A stretch of 64,000 bases of DNA from Cardiocondyla obscurior (lineage: Eukaryota > Arthropoda > Insecta > Hymenoptera > Formicidae), in contig NC_091868.1 in assembly GCF_019399895.1 (NCBI RefSeq), positions 2,714,499-2,778,498 of the forward strand, given 5' to 3'. Each line of letters starts with the position of its first letter. The stretch's first letter is position 1. Under the pieces are notes generated by a model that made no database searches, was not told where the DNA came from, and worked only from the letters and a program-made list of their open reading frames with translations. Of this stretch, positions 47,741 to 59,180 are shown one piece after another. The translations under genes and the position numbers were made by a program.

Positions 47741-49420
47741 AACTTTCGTTTTGCGATATCGCATTGTCGTAATATCATTCCGTGTATTTTCTGTATTAGA
47801 ATTGATATTAGTTGCGAGCCAAATTATTTCACTTAAGTGCCCGTCTCGATATTCATTATATGTGAGTAGGTCAACGTTCGTGGGTGGGCGCGACGGCCAA
47901 TCTGTCAGATGTCAATCGGGTTTTCGAGCCGTGAAAGGTTCGATCGTTTCCCGCCAAATTGATCGGCCAGCATACTATAACGTGTTACCTCACGTGACGC
48001 ATCGCGTGCGCCAACAAATGCGGGTGGAACGATACCTTCTGGAACACCCTGTAAATTTCTCCGATCCGCGAAGAGACGCGGGGGTGACGAGGGGCTGCGT
48101 TGGAGGGGTATAGAACTCCCGATAGCTTTTTTTTTTTTTTTGCGTTCCCCTCCCGCGAATAAAATCCCCACCGTCAACTATTCAGGATTCTGACCTCCAC
48201 CCTCCCGAATTTTTTTCTCCTTCTGAAAAATGAGCCTCCATCCCCGGCTTTTTTCCACGTCCGTCTATCCGTTCGTCTCCTTCCCACGCGCTCGTCGAAC
48301 ACGTCGGCTTTCCCGCTCGTCGTTCCCTCCGTCTTTCCTCTCCCCCGAGAGAAGACCGATGGTACCTCCCTCCCTAGGCTAATTTTTATTTTCCCGCAAG
48401 CGGCGTTTTAAAAATTACCCTTCGTCCGTGCCTGCGGCCCTCTCGCCCTCGAGGAGTCGCGGCAGTGGTAGTGGTGAATCTCACATGGTGGGGGTGCGTT
48501 GTTACGGGTGAAGGGTTGATTCTCCCCTACCTGGATGTACTCGTCTAAAAAAAGCGCGGAAGGGGAAAGGGTGTCGGTACGAGCGAGAAAAATGCGAACG
48601 AACGCACGGGGCGGAGGACGAAGATCGCGCGGACACCCCGCGAGGACCCAGGAGTCCCTCCGTTTGTTCCTTCCTTTTTCCGCGCACGCCGCGTTTTTCT
48701 CTTCGCCGTGGCCAACAGAAGAACGTAATATATTGCTCCTCTCGCTCGTTCCCCGACGTCGTGTTCGAATTCGTTTTTCCCGCCAAATTCCCTGCCTACA
48801 AGCTGCTGCCACCTCTCTGTTTGGTACCAACTCCCCTTGGTCTTGCACTCCGTCTCATCGTACATCCGCTTCACTCTCCTCCTCCCTTCGCCGAACTCCT
48901 CCCTATGTCGGTGAACGATTCACGGTCGTACGGTTTTCTTAGCGTGATTAATTATCACATTGCGCGCGGGGTATGTTGCGATCTAGAAAGAATCGTTCTT
49001 TTTTTTTTTTTTTATCTTTTTTTCTCTTTCCCTCCCCCGATTCGTCCACCTGCGTGCTTCGCTTTTTCATGCATCTCGCGCGGCGTCGCGTCGCGCCGCG
49101 TCGTCTCGCATTGCGACGGCCGAAAACGACGCTACTAATTGTGAAAGAGCGCTCGACCGTGCGCGATTTTGTGAATGAGACGGGAGCCGTCTTTGGTGCC
49201 GCGCGCGCGACGAATAAATTGGGCTTTTAATTACGCCGTAAGCTGTAAGCGTCCTGCAGAAAGGCGGCGCGATGTGTATGCGCGTGTCTGCCTGTCCCGG
49301 CTCGCATTTCGGGTTCCTTTGACGACGACGACGAGGGCGACCGGTGACACTCCTCGGTGAAATTGCAAAAGCGGAAACGGCAGCGTCACGGACGTTTGCG
49401 TGATGCAAGAATTTTCATCA
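47741..49420. other. Repeat copy, then GC-rich pyrimidine-biased block
   Basis: Begins with the third repeat copy region, then a T-run (48127-48141), C/T-rich sequence to 48380 and CpG-rich sequence at 48400-49400 with a T-rich tract at 48999-49030. Frames of 60-146 codons overlap on both strands and are unrecognised. A short (GAC)n lies at 49321-49336. Confidence 0.5.
47971..48060. repeat. Diverged interspersed repeat, copy 3
   Basis: Most complete copy: TACTATAACGTG, then TGACGCATCGCGTGCGCCAA, then TGGAACACCCTGTAAATTTC. Read on the minus strand the end is ACAGGGTGTTCCA, a sequence type frequently seen at ends of small insect DNA transposons. No terminal inverted repeat partner was found. 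Confidence 0.5.
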
Positions 49421-49533
49421 CCAAAGTTCCTTTTGCCTTTCAGTGCAACGCACTCTTTTATACTCGGGCATGTCCGCGCTCTGCGTAAACTGGTCTCATG
49501 TTAAAATTTCCTTGGCGTCAGTAATTGGAATAT

Positions 49534-49557
49534 CTGTCGTGTACAAATACACGACAG
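49534..49557. other. Hairpin, 10-bp stem, 4-nt loop
   Basis: CTGTCGTGTA (49534-49543) and TACACGACAG (49548-49557) are exact reverse complements around CAAA. It is compact and GC-balanced. Function unknown. Confidence 0.6.
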
Positions 49558-50689
49558 TAGACCAGGGGAGCGAGATAATATTTCGCGGTATTTCGCGGGC
49601 AAGCTTACTAGGAATGTTCGCCGCGAGATACGAAAAGCTCTTAGAGCAAATATAAATCCATTAGTCATAGATGACGAAGGCAATTATTTTATCGCGTATG
49701 TAGCACATGCATGCACTTCCGCGCACGTTCTTGTACGTTTTGCCGAGCAACTTTGCCGGCTGGCGCATATTTATTTCGATACTCTCATTAATGTTCGTGT
49801 TCATACACGTGGAATCTGCCGCGAGCAAATGATATAATATGAATTATTCGCAACTATCGTAATTCGATTGCACTAACTACCGCGCGATAATCGTGTATCG
49901 TTGTCGTATACCGTGCCCAGAATCATCACGAATTCCGCGCGTCCGTTGTAATTCGCTTCACGAAACGGGAGACACTCGCCTTTCACGTACCGGCGATTCG
50001 CCTTTGAACAATCTCATCCGGAGACAGAACGGCGTAGACAGATTAATGGGAAAAAAGAGTTTTTCGGCTGTTTCCGAAGGCAGGTCGCGCTCTCTCGAGC
50101 GAATAATTCGGAGGATGAGATAATTAAAATGGGTCCACGGAAAACCTGTCAGCCGTGGCGGACAGATAGGTCGCGAAAGCGGCGTTCGCCAGCGCGCTCG
50201 CGCACCCGCTCGCGCTCGCATGCTCGCATCTCTAGAACGAAATTATTCTATGAATGCTGATCGCCCCGCGTAACGCGCATTATGCAAAGCGCGCCGGCTG
50301 AAAGTGACAATTTTTACGTTTTCCGAGTGGCCCGCCGAGTCGTCGGTCCGTCCGTTCGCTCGCGACAAAACGTGGAATTTCCATTAGGCGACAAGGAGCT
50401 TTTCGCAACTAGCGGCGTTTTTCCCTCCCCACGCAGGACCACGCGTCGATCCGCAAGATATCACCGACCAGCGTGGAGCCGATAATCACCCGTTAATATC
50501 GAGTCAATAATCTATAGATAACCGCCTTTGGAATAGAAGACTTTTCGAGTCACCGTGCCAGTCAGCACTTACGTCGCCTATCAACCTGGCACAAATGATT
50601 GAAAGAATTAGGGAACTTATTTTGGCTGGTTATTTTTATGTATAAATCTGCTTGTAAAAATATATAAAAAATACAGTGCGTCGCGCAGG

Positions 50690-50711
50690 TTTTTTTTTTT
50701 TTTTTTTTTTT
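50690..50711. repeat. Poly(T) run, 22 nt
   Basis: Uninterrupted T homopolymer in AT-rich sequence, preceded by CGCGCAGG. Confidence 0.9.
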
Positions 50712-51889
50712 ACGCTACAAAGCTGGGAGATAAAATTTCAATAATAGAAATAGATAATAATATTTTTTCTTAGTTGATTTCGAGCATATTTTAAATAAAT
50801 ATTGGAGATTAAATTTAATACCGAAATTTTCAGGGATGAAATAAAAGATGACGTTGCTTTAGCGCGATCTAATTTGTGTTAAAATAACGTCCGTAAAATG
50901 AGCATAAATCTATGAATAGGTGAAAAGGCTGATTGACGTAATCCATTGTACGTAAAACAGCAAGCACACGTATGCTCCGTATTATCTTCGTTTTGAAGAT
51001 TATTAAGCGCGGCTGCGATTTATCGACGCTCATTAAAAGCATTAATAACGCATTGCCAAGGAAGGCTGGGCGAATTATTCGTTATCTAAAATTTCAACGT
51101 CCACACGCCGAAGTCGCTCCGAAATTAACGATCCTTTGTCCCCATCGAAATTTCCCAAGGCTCGTTGTCTCAGCAAGATCAGAATTCCGCAAGGGTGCAG
51201 GGATGTACGCAAGGGTGGCTATGCCCTCGCTCTCTTCGCGGAGGGAGAATATTTTCAGGGAAGAAGACAAGGTCGGGAAGAGAGTTGCCGCTTTTCCACG
51301 ACGGCAGGGTAGTTTCCACGGCGGCGCGATGAGTGGTAGCGGTCGCGGGGGCAGCGGCGGGTATCCCGAAGGTTCCCCACCCCAGGATAACGGTCCAATC
51401 CGGACTCACCGCACTTTTTACCCACCTTTCCACCATCAGCGTCGACGGCGCTGCTGCTGCGCCGCCACCCTCGCGAGCAGCGCACTTCGACGTGTGTATT
51501 TTTCCCCTCTGAGGTCGCATCAGGGTGGCTTCCTGCTACCGAGCCCCCCGCCGTCGCCGTTCCCTTGTCCCCTCGCGCAGCAACTCGTCGTTCCGCCATC
51601 GTAGGGGTGGAAAAGGGGTTCGTAGAAGGGGCTCTTGGTGCAGGGGTGTGCGCAGTACGCAACTTTTACGCGGACGATGGCGCCGTGTGCCGAGGATCAA
51701 TTTCGGGAACAACATCCCTTAGACTTTCAAGGCTCCCGAATCGATTCAAATTTCTCCCCGCGCCGTAACTTCACCCCGTTTCTTGTCCGCGACATCCTCG
51801 TTCCGGCCTGTCCCGCACGAAATATTGCGTCGGTCGCGCCGACGTTTTCTTCTTTTTCGTATTTCTTGCCCCGACATTGTCCCTCTATT

Positions 51890-51926
51890 GGGGTTAACCA
51901 CCGGTGCGTTGACGGAAATCAATGAT
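51890..51926 (+). repeat. Diverged direct repeat, copy A
   Basis: GGGGTTAACC followed by GCGTTGACGGAAATCAATGAT. The second module matches copy B (52480-52515) at 19 of 21 positions with the same spacing between modules within one base. The two copies are about 590 bp apart. Confidence 0.6.
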
Positions 51927-52479
51927 AGGTTCATACGGTCACGCGTCCGTCACTTACTATCGCGTCTCTATACGTCGTTTATTATCGCGTTCAGATTTCT
52001 CACAATTTTCAGAGAAGACGTTTTGCTACTTATAAATAAGATCAGCTGAGCATTTAATTCCACGATGAAATCTAACATCGCGATATCGTCGAGTTTAATT
52101 TTTAATACGCACATGTTCGATAATTATTTTCTATTTTTCTTCGCAAATAATTATAAACGTTTTAGTTAAAGTGTTTAAATTTGTCTGACATCGTCTGTCT
52201 CGTCGTTAAAATCAGAATCTCATCTTTCAGATATTCCTTAATACCTTGTTTATTCTCTTGGCTTTTTATTTGTTAAACTTACTAAAATCTCTTTAAGCTT
52301 ATCTCGTTATTTCTGATCCCTGTTAGTTGGAAAGCTTCGTGTCTGCCCAGAAAGACATGGCTTTTCAAGGCTTTCTTTTTTGTTTTGTTTTATTTTTTTG
52401 CGCTTACGAAGAAGCTCGCCACATTTTTCTTGTCGGCCTTGATCCTACCGTCCACCCTTTTCCCTACGTGCCTTCGCCA

Positions 52480-52515
52480 GGGGTAACCTCTTCCGCGTGG
52501 ACGAAAATCAATGAT
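52480..52515 (+). repeat. Diverged direct repeat, copy B
   Basis: GGGGTAACC followed by GCGTGGACGAAAATCAATGAT, both close to copy A. TCACGCG/TCACGCC also follows both copies. It could be a segmental duplication or two fragments of one element. Confidence 0.6.
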
Positions 52516-53560
52516 GGTGTCACGCGGTTAGGGCTATCACGCCCTTTTTCCGACTCACGTGAATATCAAACGATCGCAGAATGCGGCGTCGAAAATATTT
52601 TTTCGCTCGCGATATATATAATCTGTTAAAATGTTAAATGTTATAAGAACAATTCGCGTTTTACCGATTATAATTATATCACCGTTCGTGGAAACGGCGA
52701 GATTTATTTATTCAAGGAGCAAGAATTGTTAAAGCGCTTATGGTGAAAGTGTACGATTTTAATGGTATTACCAATACGTATTTAGCCGGCGGACAAGTAT
52801 TCGAATGTAAAAGACACTTCGCATAAATTATTAATTACTCCGATAAAAATTTACGTGCGATCGATTTGTATGTAGACGGTTGTTTCGCGGCACTCAAGTT
52901 TAACTTTATTACCTTTTGAGAATAATACTTTTTTCGTCGATAATTAGACGTTAATCAAGCGATCCTTTGTTTTAAGGGTTTAATTGCGAAAAGTAGTTAA
53001 TATTAATTCTCTCGTTTCACAATGGTGGAGAGTAAATACTTAAATAATGAATGTAATTAAATATTTCCAGGCTAGTAGCAACGTGATGAAGTACTCGGCA
53101 GTACGAAAAGCTGTGTAATATAATAATGTGCATACGTTTATACATTGCAACATGTTTCGATTAACGTCTTATATGTGTAGGATGGAGGTAGATTAATTGT
53201 GTTGGCTTGTTGTGAGTTTAAGATTATAAAGTCATTTATTGTGAATAATAAGCTTTTCGTACCATAAAGCACCGGCAGCGTGCATTTAAAAAAATTATTG
53301 CTCGTCTTCGATACGCGTATACATAAATGAAGACGCCTTTGCTTTTTCACCGATAATGAAATATCGATAATATTTCACAGTGTTATATTCTCTCTTTTCT
53401 TTTTCTTTTTTTTTTTTTATGTAAATTTTATCTCACCGCTTAGGCTTCTCCGTTTAACGATCCGCTCTTTCTCGCATTTACGATTCCTTTCTTTACGACC
53501 CGATTCTTCCGCCGAGCGCAAAGTGCAGGACCCGACACGTAGGATAAGTATACCTCGCCT

Positions 53561-54360
53561 CCATTTACATCGGTTCCTTGATACCGCCAGCGGCTAGCAT
53601 CAGCGGCAGCGACGCCGGCACCCTTTATCCACCCTTCCCACCGGGCCCGACCCTCTTACGGTTCTCTTCTTTCTACACACGCCTACCTGCCGCTTCCTCT
53701 ATCGCGGCGCTCTCTGCGTGCTCTCGCGAAAATCCTCGCGATAAATTATGCCGTGCGGGAGGGAAATAAATGACCCACCCTCAGTCCTTCTCCACCTCGC
53801 CCGCCGCCCCCGGTTGGTCGTCCCGAACTTCAATCCCCAGTGTGCATGGAACCAACCCCGCCGTCCTCCTCAGCCCTGCCTCGGTCGCCGTCACTGCCGC
53901 CGCCATCCTCTTCCACCTCCGCCTTCCTGTTCCTCTACCTATGTCCACCACGGACCGCTCTCTCGCCAGCCTCTCTTCCCCGGTCGTTCTGCGCCACCCT
54001 CTCCGCCACCCGCCCGCTACCTCCTGGACCAACGACCAGGCGACGGTACTACGAGGAAAGCCGGCTTTAAAATTATAATGGCACGCGCAATTTTGATAAC
54101 CGTCGCCCGAACCACTACCATCTCTGCCCGGCACCACTACTATAAAAGCTTCGTCCGCGACGTTGCAACGCCACCGACCACGACCGCCGTACGTACACTT
54201 CTCCTCCCAGTCCGTTTGATATCTCACTGCACGTATCGCCCTTTATGCAACTCCGCCATAGATGTAAGGAGCGGATTACGCGAAGATACGGCTGCCCCGA
54301 AATATGTATATCCGACTTGGCGATGGGGGACGTGCAACGTGCACCGTTAAACGTCACACG
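53561..54360. other. Strongly C-rich block
   Basis: The plus strand is C-rich and G-poor from 53600 to 54010, which keeps several frames open (200 codons at 53748-54350, 102 and 76 codons overlapping, 148 on the minus strand). Translations are Pro/Ser/Arg-rich without a recognised domain. TATAAAAG at 54141-54148 is a TATA match without supporting elements. Confidence 0.55.
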
Positions 54361-54935
54361 CCGAACTGGCTGCATTGGTACCGATTTTTAAACGAGTTCG
54401 AGTTATCGCCCATTGTTTCGACAATCAAACTCAATTTTATCCTCATTGTAATTATTTTTGTATAATACCGTGTAAATTTATATAAAATTATAATGTTCTC
54501 GCGCATAAAAAATTTCTTACAAACAAATTTATAAAATTACCTCGTTACAACGTTACTACATGTAAGCACACAAACGCATTACTCGTAATGTGGAAATTTA
54601 GAAAATATTCAGCAGCGTTAAGGATAATAAGATTGCCGGATAATGAGATCAAATATTCAATTGAAGAATGGTTAAGTTGGCTGACGTCTTTATTTATTCA
54701 AAGCAGAAACGTAAGCCGAGGCCGAGCATTTGTAAGGTCCAGCTGGGCTGAGTTAAAGTGTGCCAGTCTCTTTTTTCCTTTTTGCGAGAAGTTCCTCGTT
54801 TCCTTCCAGAAACAACGTGGTCGTTAAAGCGATATTGCATTCGCGAGATATTAACGTGGTACGCTATAAGGCTCCCTCACCCCTGCACTTCGTGACCCGC
54901 GCCGTCCTCACCCCCGACTCACCGTCGTGCCGCAG

Positions 54936-55076
54936 CTCCTGCCGGTGACCAGCGGGGGCAAACAATGGCGCGACGTCGGGCACGAGAATGGCTCCGCTTT
55001 TGTAGCCGGAAATTGTTTAAGCTTTTGTTATTTTGCGGCTTCTAAATCTCAGATGTCAGCCGGCATCCTCAGCTAG
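54936..55076 (+). CDS. Possible terminal coding exon, 47 codons including stop
   Basis: A pyrimidine-rich tract ending TCGTGCCGCAG at 54935 is a good 3' splice-site match. The frame opened by CTC at 54936 stays open for 46 codons to TAG at 55074-55076, crossing from GC-rich to AT-rich sequence without a stop. It contains a mixed peptide (LLPVTSGGKQWRDVGHENGS at its start). The minus strand across the same DNA is also open and has a GACG|GTGAGT donor at 54923, so both readings are weak. No family recognised. Confidence 0.12.
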   Translation, partial: LLPVTSGGKQWRDVGHENGSAFVAGNCLSFCYFAASKSQMSAGILS

Positions 55077-55217
55077 AGTATAACCTGCCGAGGTAGAGTC
55101 CACGGCATTAATGTCGTCCTTTTTCTATTTTTTTTTTTTCTTTACTTCGCGACTTTGCCGTGCTCGTTCTTTAAACTTCGGAAATATCAAGCTGTTTTCC
55201 ATTTCCCCGGCGAAGAG

Positions 55218-55240
<23 letters not shown>
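55218..55240. repeat. Poly(T) run, 23 nt
   Basis: Uninterrupted T homopolymer followed by AAATTTTTTT, with no splice acceptor after it. Confidence 0.9.
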
Positions 55241-55249
<9 letters not shown>

Positions 55250-56390
55250 TATTGAGGTTAAAATAATTCTTTTTAATTCGTAAACTGATCAATTTATTGC
55301 CATCCTATATATTTTTACGTACGGGGTTTCACCGTGCAACCTCACGGTTGTGAAGTGAAGTAATATGCAATTATTGTCACGATACAAGCAATAATATTTT
55401 GCACTAATATCTGTCGCGTTTTTGTGACACATTTAAATTATTGTACATTTATTAATTTGGGTAAAGAAATATTTGGAAATGTGAATTTAGTGTACTATCG
55501 GATTTAATGCGAGCCGCGGCGATTTCACGCGGAATAATTTCAATTTAAGAAATGATTGGTTCCAAGGGTAATTTCGTGTTAGAATTACTATTAAAAAAAT
55601 TTAATTGAAAACTAAAATTGCCTTAATCGCGTTGCCTTTACTTCGCCTTGTTGTTGATTATGAAAACGGAAAATATAATCGACAGTGACGGATTTATGGT
55701 ACGCGGCGATTCTGTGCGCGGTGTCCCGCGTTTCAAGAGTTCAATCATTTATCTAAATAAACGTGAAAATCGAAATAGACCCGCGAGGTAGGTACGGGAG
55801 ATCCGAATGTACGATAATTAATTAAGTAATCGCCCGATTCCCTCTGTTGTAACTAAATTTCTTTTTTTTTTTTTTCTTTTTTCTTTTTTGTTTCTTGATT
55901 TCGCGGGTCGTCGCATCTCTTTTTATCGCGAACAATTCTCTGCGTGGTGCGCGTAATTATACATCGCATGATAATAATTTTGTGGAAATGTATTCTCTCG
56001 TGCCTATTTTTACTGGACGTCTACCGCCATTTTTGCCTTGTACATATATTCTCTTTATGTGAAACGTAAATGAATACCGTTTCGTGCTCGCACAGGTGCG
56101 CGCGCGAGAAATAATATTGTTTGACGCACCGCGCACGGAAGAGGAGAAAGACGTACGACTGCGTAATTACAATTTGCTAAAAATACATTCTTCGTGTCCA
56201 AAATCAAAGACGGCTCATTTAGCCGAACCCGTGTATGCTGCAGCGGCCTCGACGCTGTCACAAAACACAGAGTCGGCGATTTTTTGGTCGTCGCGACTCG
56301 CGTGCATCTCGTTAGTCGCTTTATATGGCGGCCGCGAGGCTGGTGTTAGCCAAAGCCGGCGGGTTAGAGCCAACTATTAAAACGCACGGG

Positions 56391-59180
56391 GCGTTATGGG
56401 TCCTTTTTAAGAAATAATTAAACTCAGAACGCCGTAGCGCCGCGCCGGATTTGCGCGCGCGTAGACGAACGCCAACTCCAGACTCTATACCTATTTTCAT
56501 TAGCGACGAGGGAACTGTTTAACGTTCTACGGCAGATATTTATAAAGCGAGCGTCGTCGCCTCCGTCGACCCTTCGTACCCAGGCGGGTGGTAGTGCGCG
56601 GACTTTTGGGGTGGTCGGTGCCCACCTATCGACCCTCTCGGCTCTCCCGGCTCACCTCTCGCTCTCTCTGCCGGCGCTTCTCTCTTTCGGTTCCTCCTGT
56701 CTCTCCCGCCAACCCCCTCAGCCGCTTTTTCTCTCCCTCGACCCCTCTCATTTTCCACTCCTCGTCCTCTCTCCTCGTGGCAAGCGACCGATCTTCGTCC
56801 GCAGACACGAGAAAAAAGTGCGCGGCCAGCGGCGGAGTGAGAGAGCTGGTGAGAGAACGCAGGGCGAATGGAAAGGGGTGAAAGGGGCCGAGTGAGCCGG
56901 TGAGATACATGCAACGGAAAACGGAAGGAGAAAGAGTCCTCTGCGCGTGTTGGGCGCCCGCGCGCTGACATACACGAACCTAAACACGCACACCCTCACA
57001 CGTGCACAAAAGTGCTGTGCGTGCACACACGCACACATCCTAATTTTAGCCGGCATTCGGCGCAGCTGTGCCACCCACATGTATCGTGCGGGCTCGAAAC
57101 TCCGAAATTTCGTGCAAATAGCACGGGAAGGAAGCCGTCCCTGATTAAACCGGTTATTTCCTATGGAAAAAAAGGCGCCTGGACCGGGCAAAATTTACAG
57201 GAAATCGGGTTATTAGTCACCGACACGTCGTCGAAAGGAGTCGCGCGCGCGGAACGGAGATACATCGCGTCGTGCGATTTTAATAAATCCATTAATTAGG
57301 GGAACGGAATCACGACCGATACGACCTTTGTCTCTGCCTTCCCTTCCGATCGCATGGTTATCGCGCGTTATCGAATATGACGCCGTGGAACGGCAGGTGT
57401 TTTGCTTTATTTCGCTCTTCTTTCTTTTATTATTTTTATTTTTTAATTTTTTTTTTTTTTTTTTTTTAAATTAATTCGAGATTGTTAATTGGTAACGCGA
57501 GACGACTTAAGCTTCCTGTGCAACTTTTACGCGCGTTTGACGTGCCGTCAAAGTAATTTTGGAACTGGCGGTTTCTGCACGGAGACTTTATGAGGCAACA
57601 CGCCTCACAGTGCGGGTTTCATTATATATCGCGACGTTTATTGCGCGGAATTTCAAATTGGCACAAAATTCACGATATTAAAGTAATATTGGCATTCCCG
57701 ATGACGGCGTGACGGAAGAATAGCGTTCTATTCGTCGCTGCCGATGGTGGAAAATAAAATTAATTATGAATGAAGCGAGAAGTGCATCGAATATTTTTTT
57801 TTACCAATCGCTGCAACATATCGTTTATTGAGTAAGGTTTATTAGGAGCTCACGGAAATGTAAGGATTTTTTTTTTTTTTCGGTTTAAATTTGACGAAGT
57901 TATTCGATTGATTAAGTGTCACGATCTTATTGCGGATCATAAAACGACATGTCTTTACTAAATTACGCGATTTATGAATATTATAATATTGTCCGTCAAA
58001 TCTTACAGATTTTTAATTTAATCTGGCGGGCGCTTAAATTTATACGTATCATTTGCACGTTACGTTTATTTGGTTTCTTCTTTGTTTTGCATTTCTTTTT
58101 CCTTTTTTATTTTTTTCTTCTCGGTAAGTGCAACCGTTTCGAGGAACTATTGTTTAACATGAATCGACGAAAATGCGGTAGTACATTTCTGCGAGTTAAT
58201 TTACCGTATACCGCCTGTATCCTGATGAATTTTCCAAAGAGAATCATAGCGAACTTCCGGGCACGATGCTATGCAAGTTGCGTATTCATTACGCAAAAAT
58301 TACAACGACGCCGTCGGGAATAACAGCTCTTTTCCCCTGTGCGCGGGTCTGCAAATACTAATTCATTACAACGTCGGCTAAAGATAGAAAATCGCGTGGA
58401 TATTGTATAACGGAGATCTCGGTTTTCTAGCAATGTGATTAAGATTATTTGAAACCTACGTTCCATCAACATACATGCGCGATCGCAATAGCGCACGATC
58501 GGATAAATTATTTCTTAATGCGCGATAAATAGCTGTTTGATATCGACACTGCCGGATTATACAAACTATTTCTGACGCATACATTTTTCTAATTTGCGGT
58601 AACGATTTTTTGGGAACGTTCTCTTTTTGGATGCTTAAGACAAAAATAAATAAATTCAATAAATCACGAGTTTAGAATAATGTCTTTTTAGACAGCCGAT
58701 TGTGTGACTTATGCATATGAATGTACAGCGAAAATGTATTTCCAAACTATTTACGGAAGGATAATTTTTGGACGTTTCTATGTTTGCCACAAAAATTAAA
58801 TACAAAATTTTCCTAATAAGAGCCCGTGGTCGATCATTGAGACGCGTTAAAATCTCTATCTCGAGCGCTCTCAAATCCAGCTTTTGATTTTTACTTATGT
58901 CGAAAGACGGTAGATATACCGTGACTGAGAGGCATATCGTCTAGGTGTTGTCTCTAGGCAATTAGCCTCGCGATTGCCGGTCTCGTCACATGGAAGGGTC
59001 CTCACGTGGCAGTCGGTCACGGCCGTGGAGCACGCGTGGACCGCCAACAAAAGGGGGATACCGCGATGGAAAACGAAAGAGCGATATCTGTCGGACGATC
59101 GGACACCGGTGACGGGGTGGCGCGAGGAAAGCGCGAACACCGTGGTACCGAAGGGTGGGTCGGGTCGATGATATAGAGGG
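56391..59180. other. GC-rich block then AT-rich spacer
   Basis: 56450-57300 is CpG-rich: plus-strand pyrimidine-rich at 56600-56780, purine-rich at 56810-56940, and CA/GT-rich at 56970-57040. Overlapping frames of 94-147 codons on both strands are unrecognised. 57360-58900 is AT-rich with T-runs at 57447-57467 and 57867-57880. 58950-59170 is CpG-rich and short. Confidence 0.55.

Larger units (their letters stand above)
49421..51150. other. Mixed spacer
   Basis: Moderate GC to 50480, then AT-rich with a 22-nt T-run (50690-50711). A short inverted repeat CTGTCGTGTA/TACACGACAG with a 4-nt loop is at 49534-49557. Nothing recognisable as a gene. Confidence 0.6.
51151..53560. other. GC-rich block then AT-rich spacer
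   Basis: 51151-51900 is GC-rich. The 210-codon plus frame at 50972-51604 passes from AT-rich into this block with a sharp change in composition, a Gly-rich stretch and a Pro/Ser-rich end, and is probably chance. 51950-53400 is AT-rich with no gene. A repeated 36-37 bp element is listed separately. Confidence 0.5.
54361..56390. other. AT-rich spacer with a small GC patch
   Basis: AT-rich except for a CpG/C-rich patch at 54870-55010. Contains T-runs at 55218-55240 and 55862-55875. A 98-codon frame at 56084-56380 lacks an ATG start (it opens at GTG) and is unrecognised. Confidence 0.55.

Noticed and set aside
50972..51604. 210-codon plus-strand frame
   Set aside because: Begins in AT-rich and ends in C-rich sequence with matching abrupt residue change; no domain seen and minus-strand frames overlap it.
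49455..54148. Isolated TATAAAAG matches (minus strand near 49455; plus strand at 54141; also 12588, 33646 and 41794)
   Set aside because: Without a positioned initiator or a following exon they are not distinguishable from chance in AT-rich DNA.
53748..54350. 200-codon plus-strand frame
   Set aside because: G-poor C-rich DNA lacks stops in several frames at once; the translation is Pro/Arg/His-rich without a recognisable domain.
58080..58135. TCTCG|GTAAGTGC donor
   Set aside because: The sequence before it is a 50-nt pyrimidine tract rather than an exon, so the donor match is probably chance.
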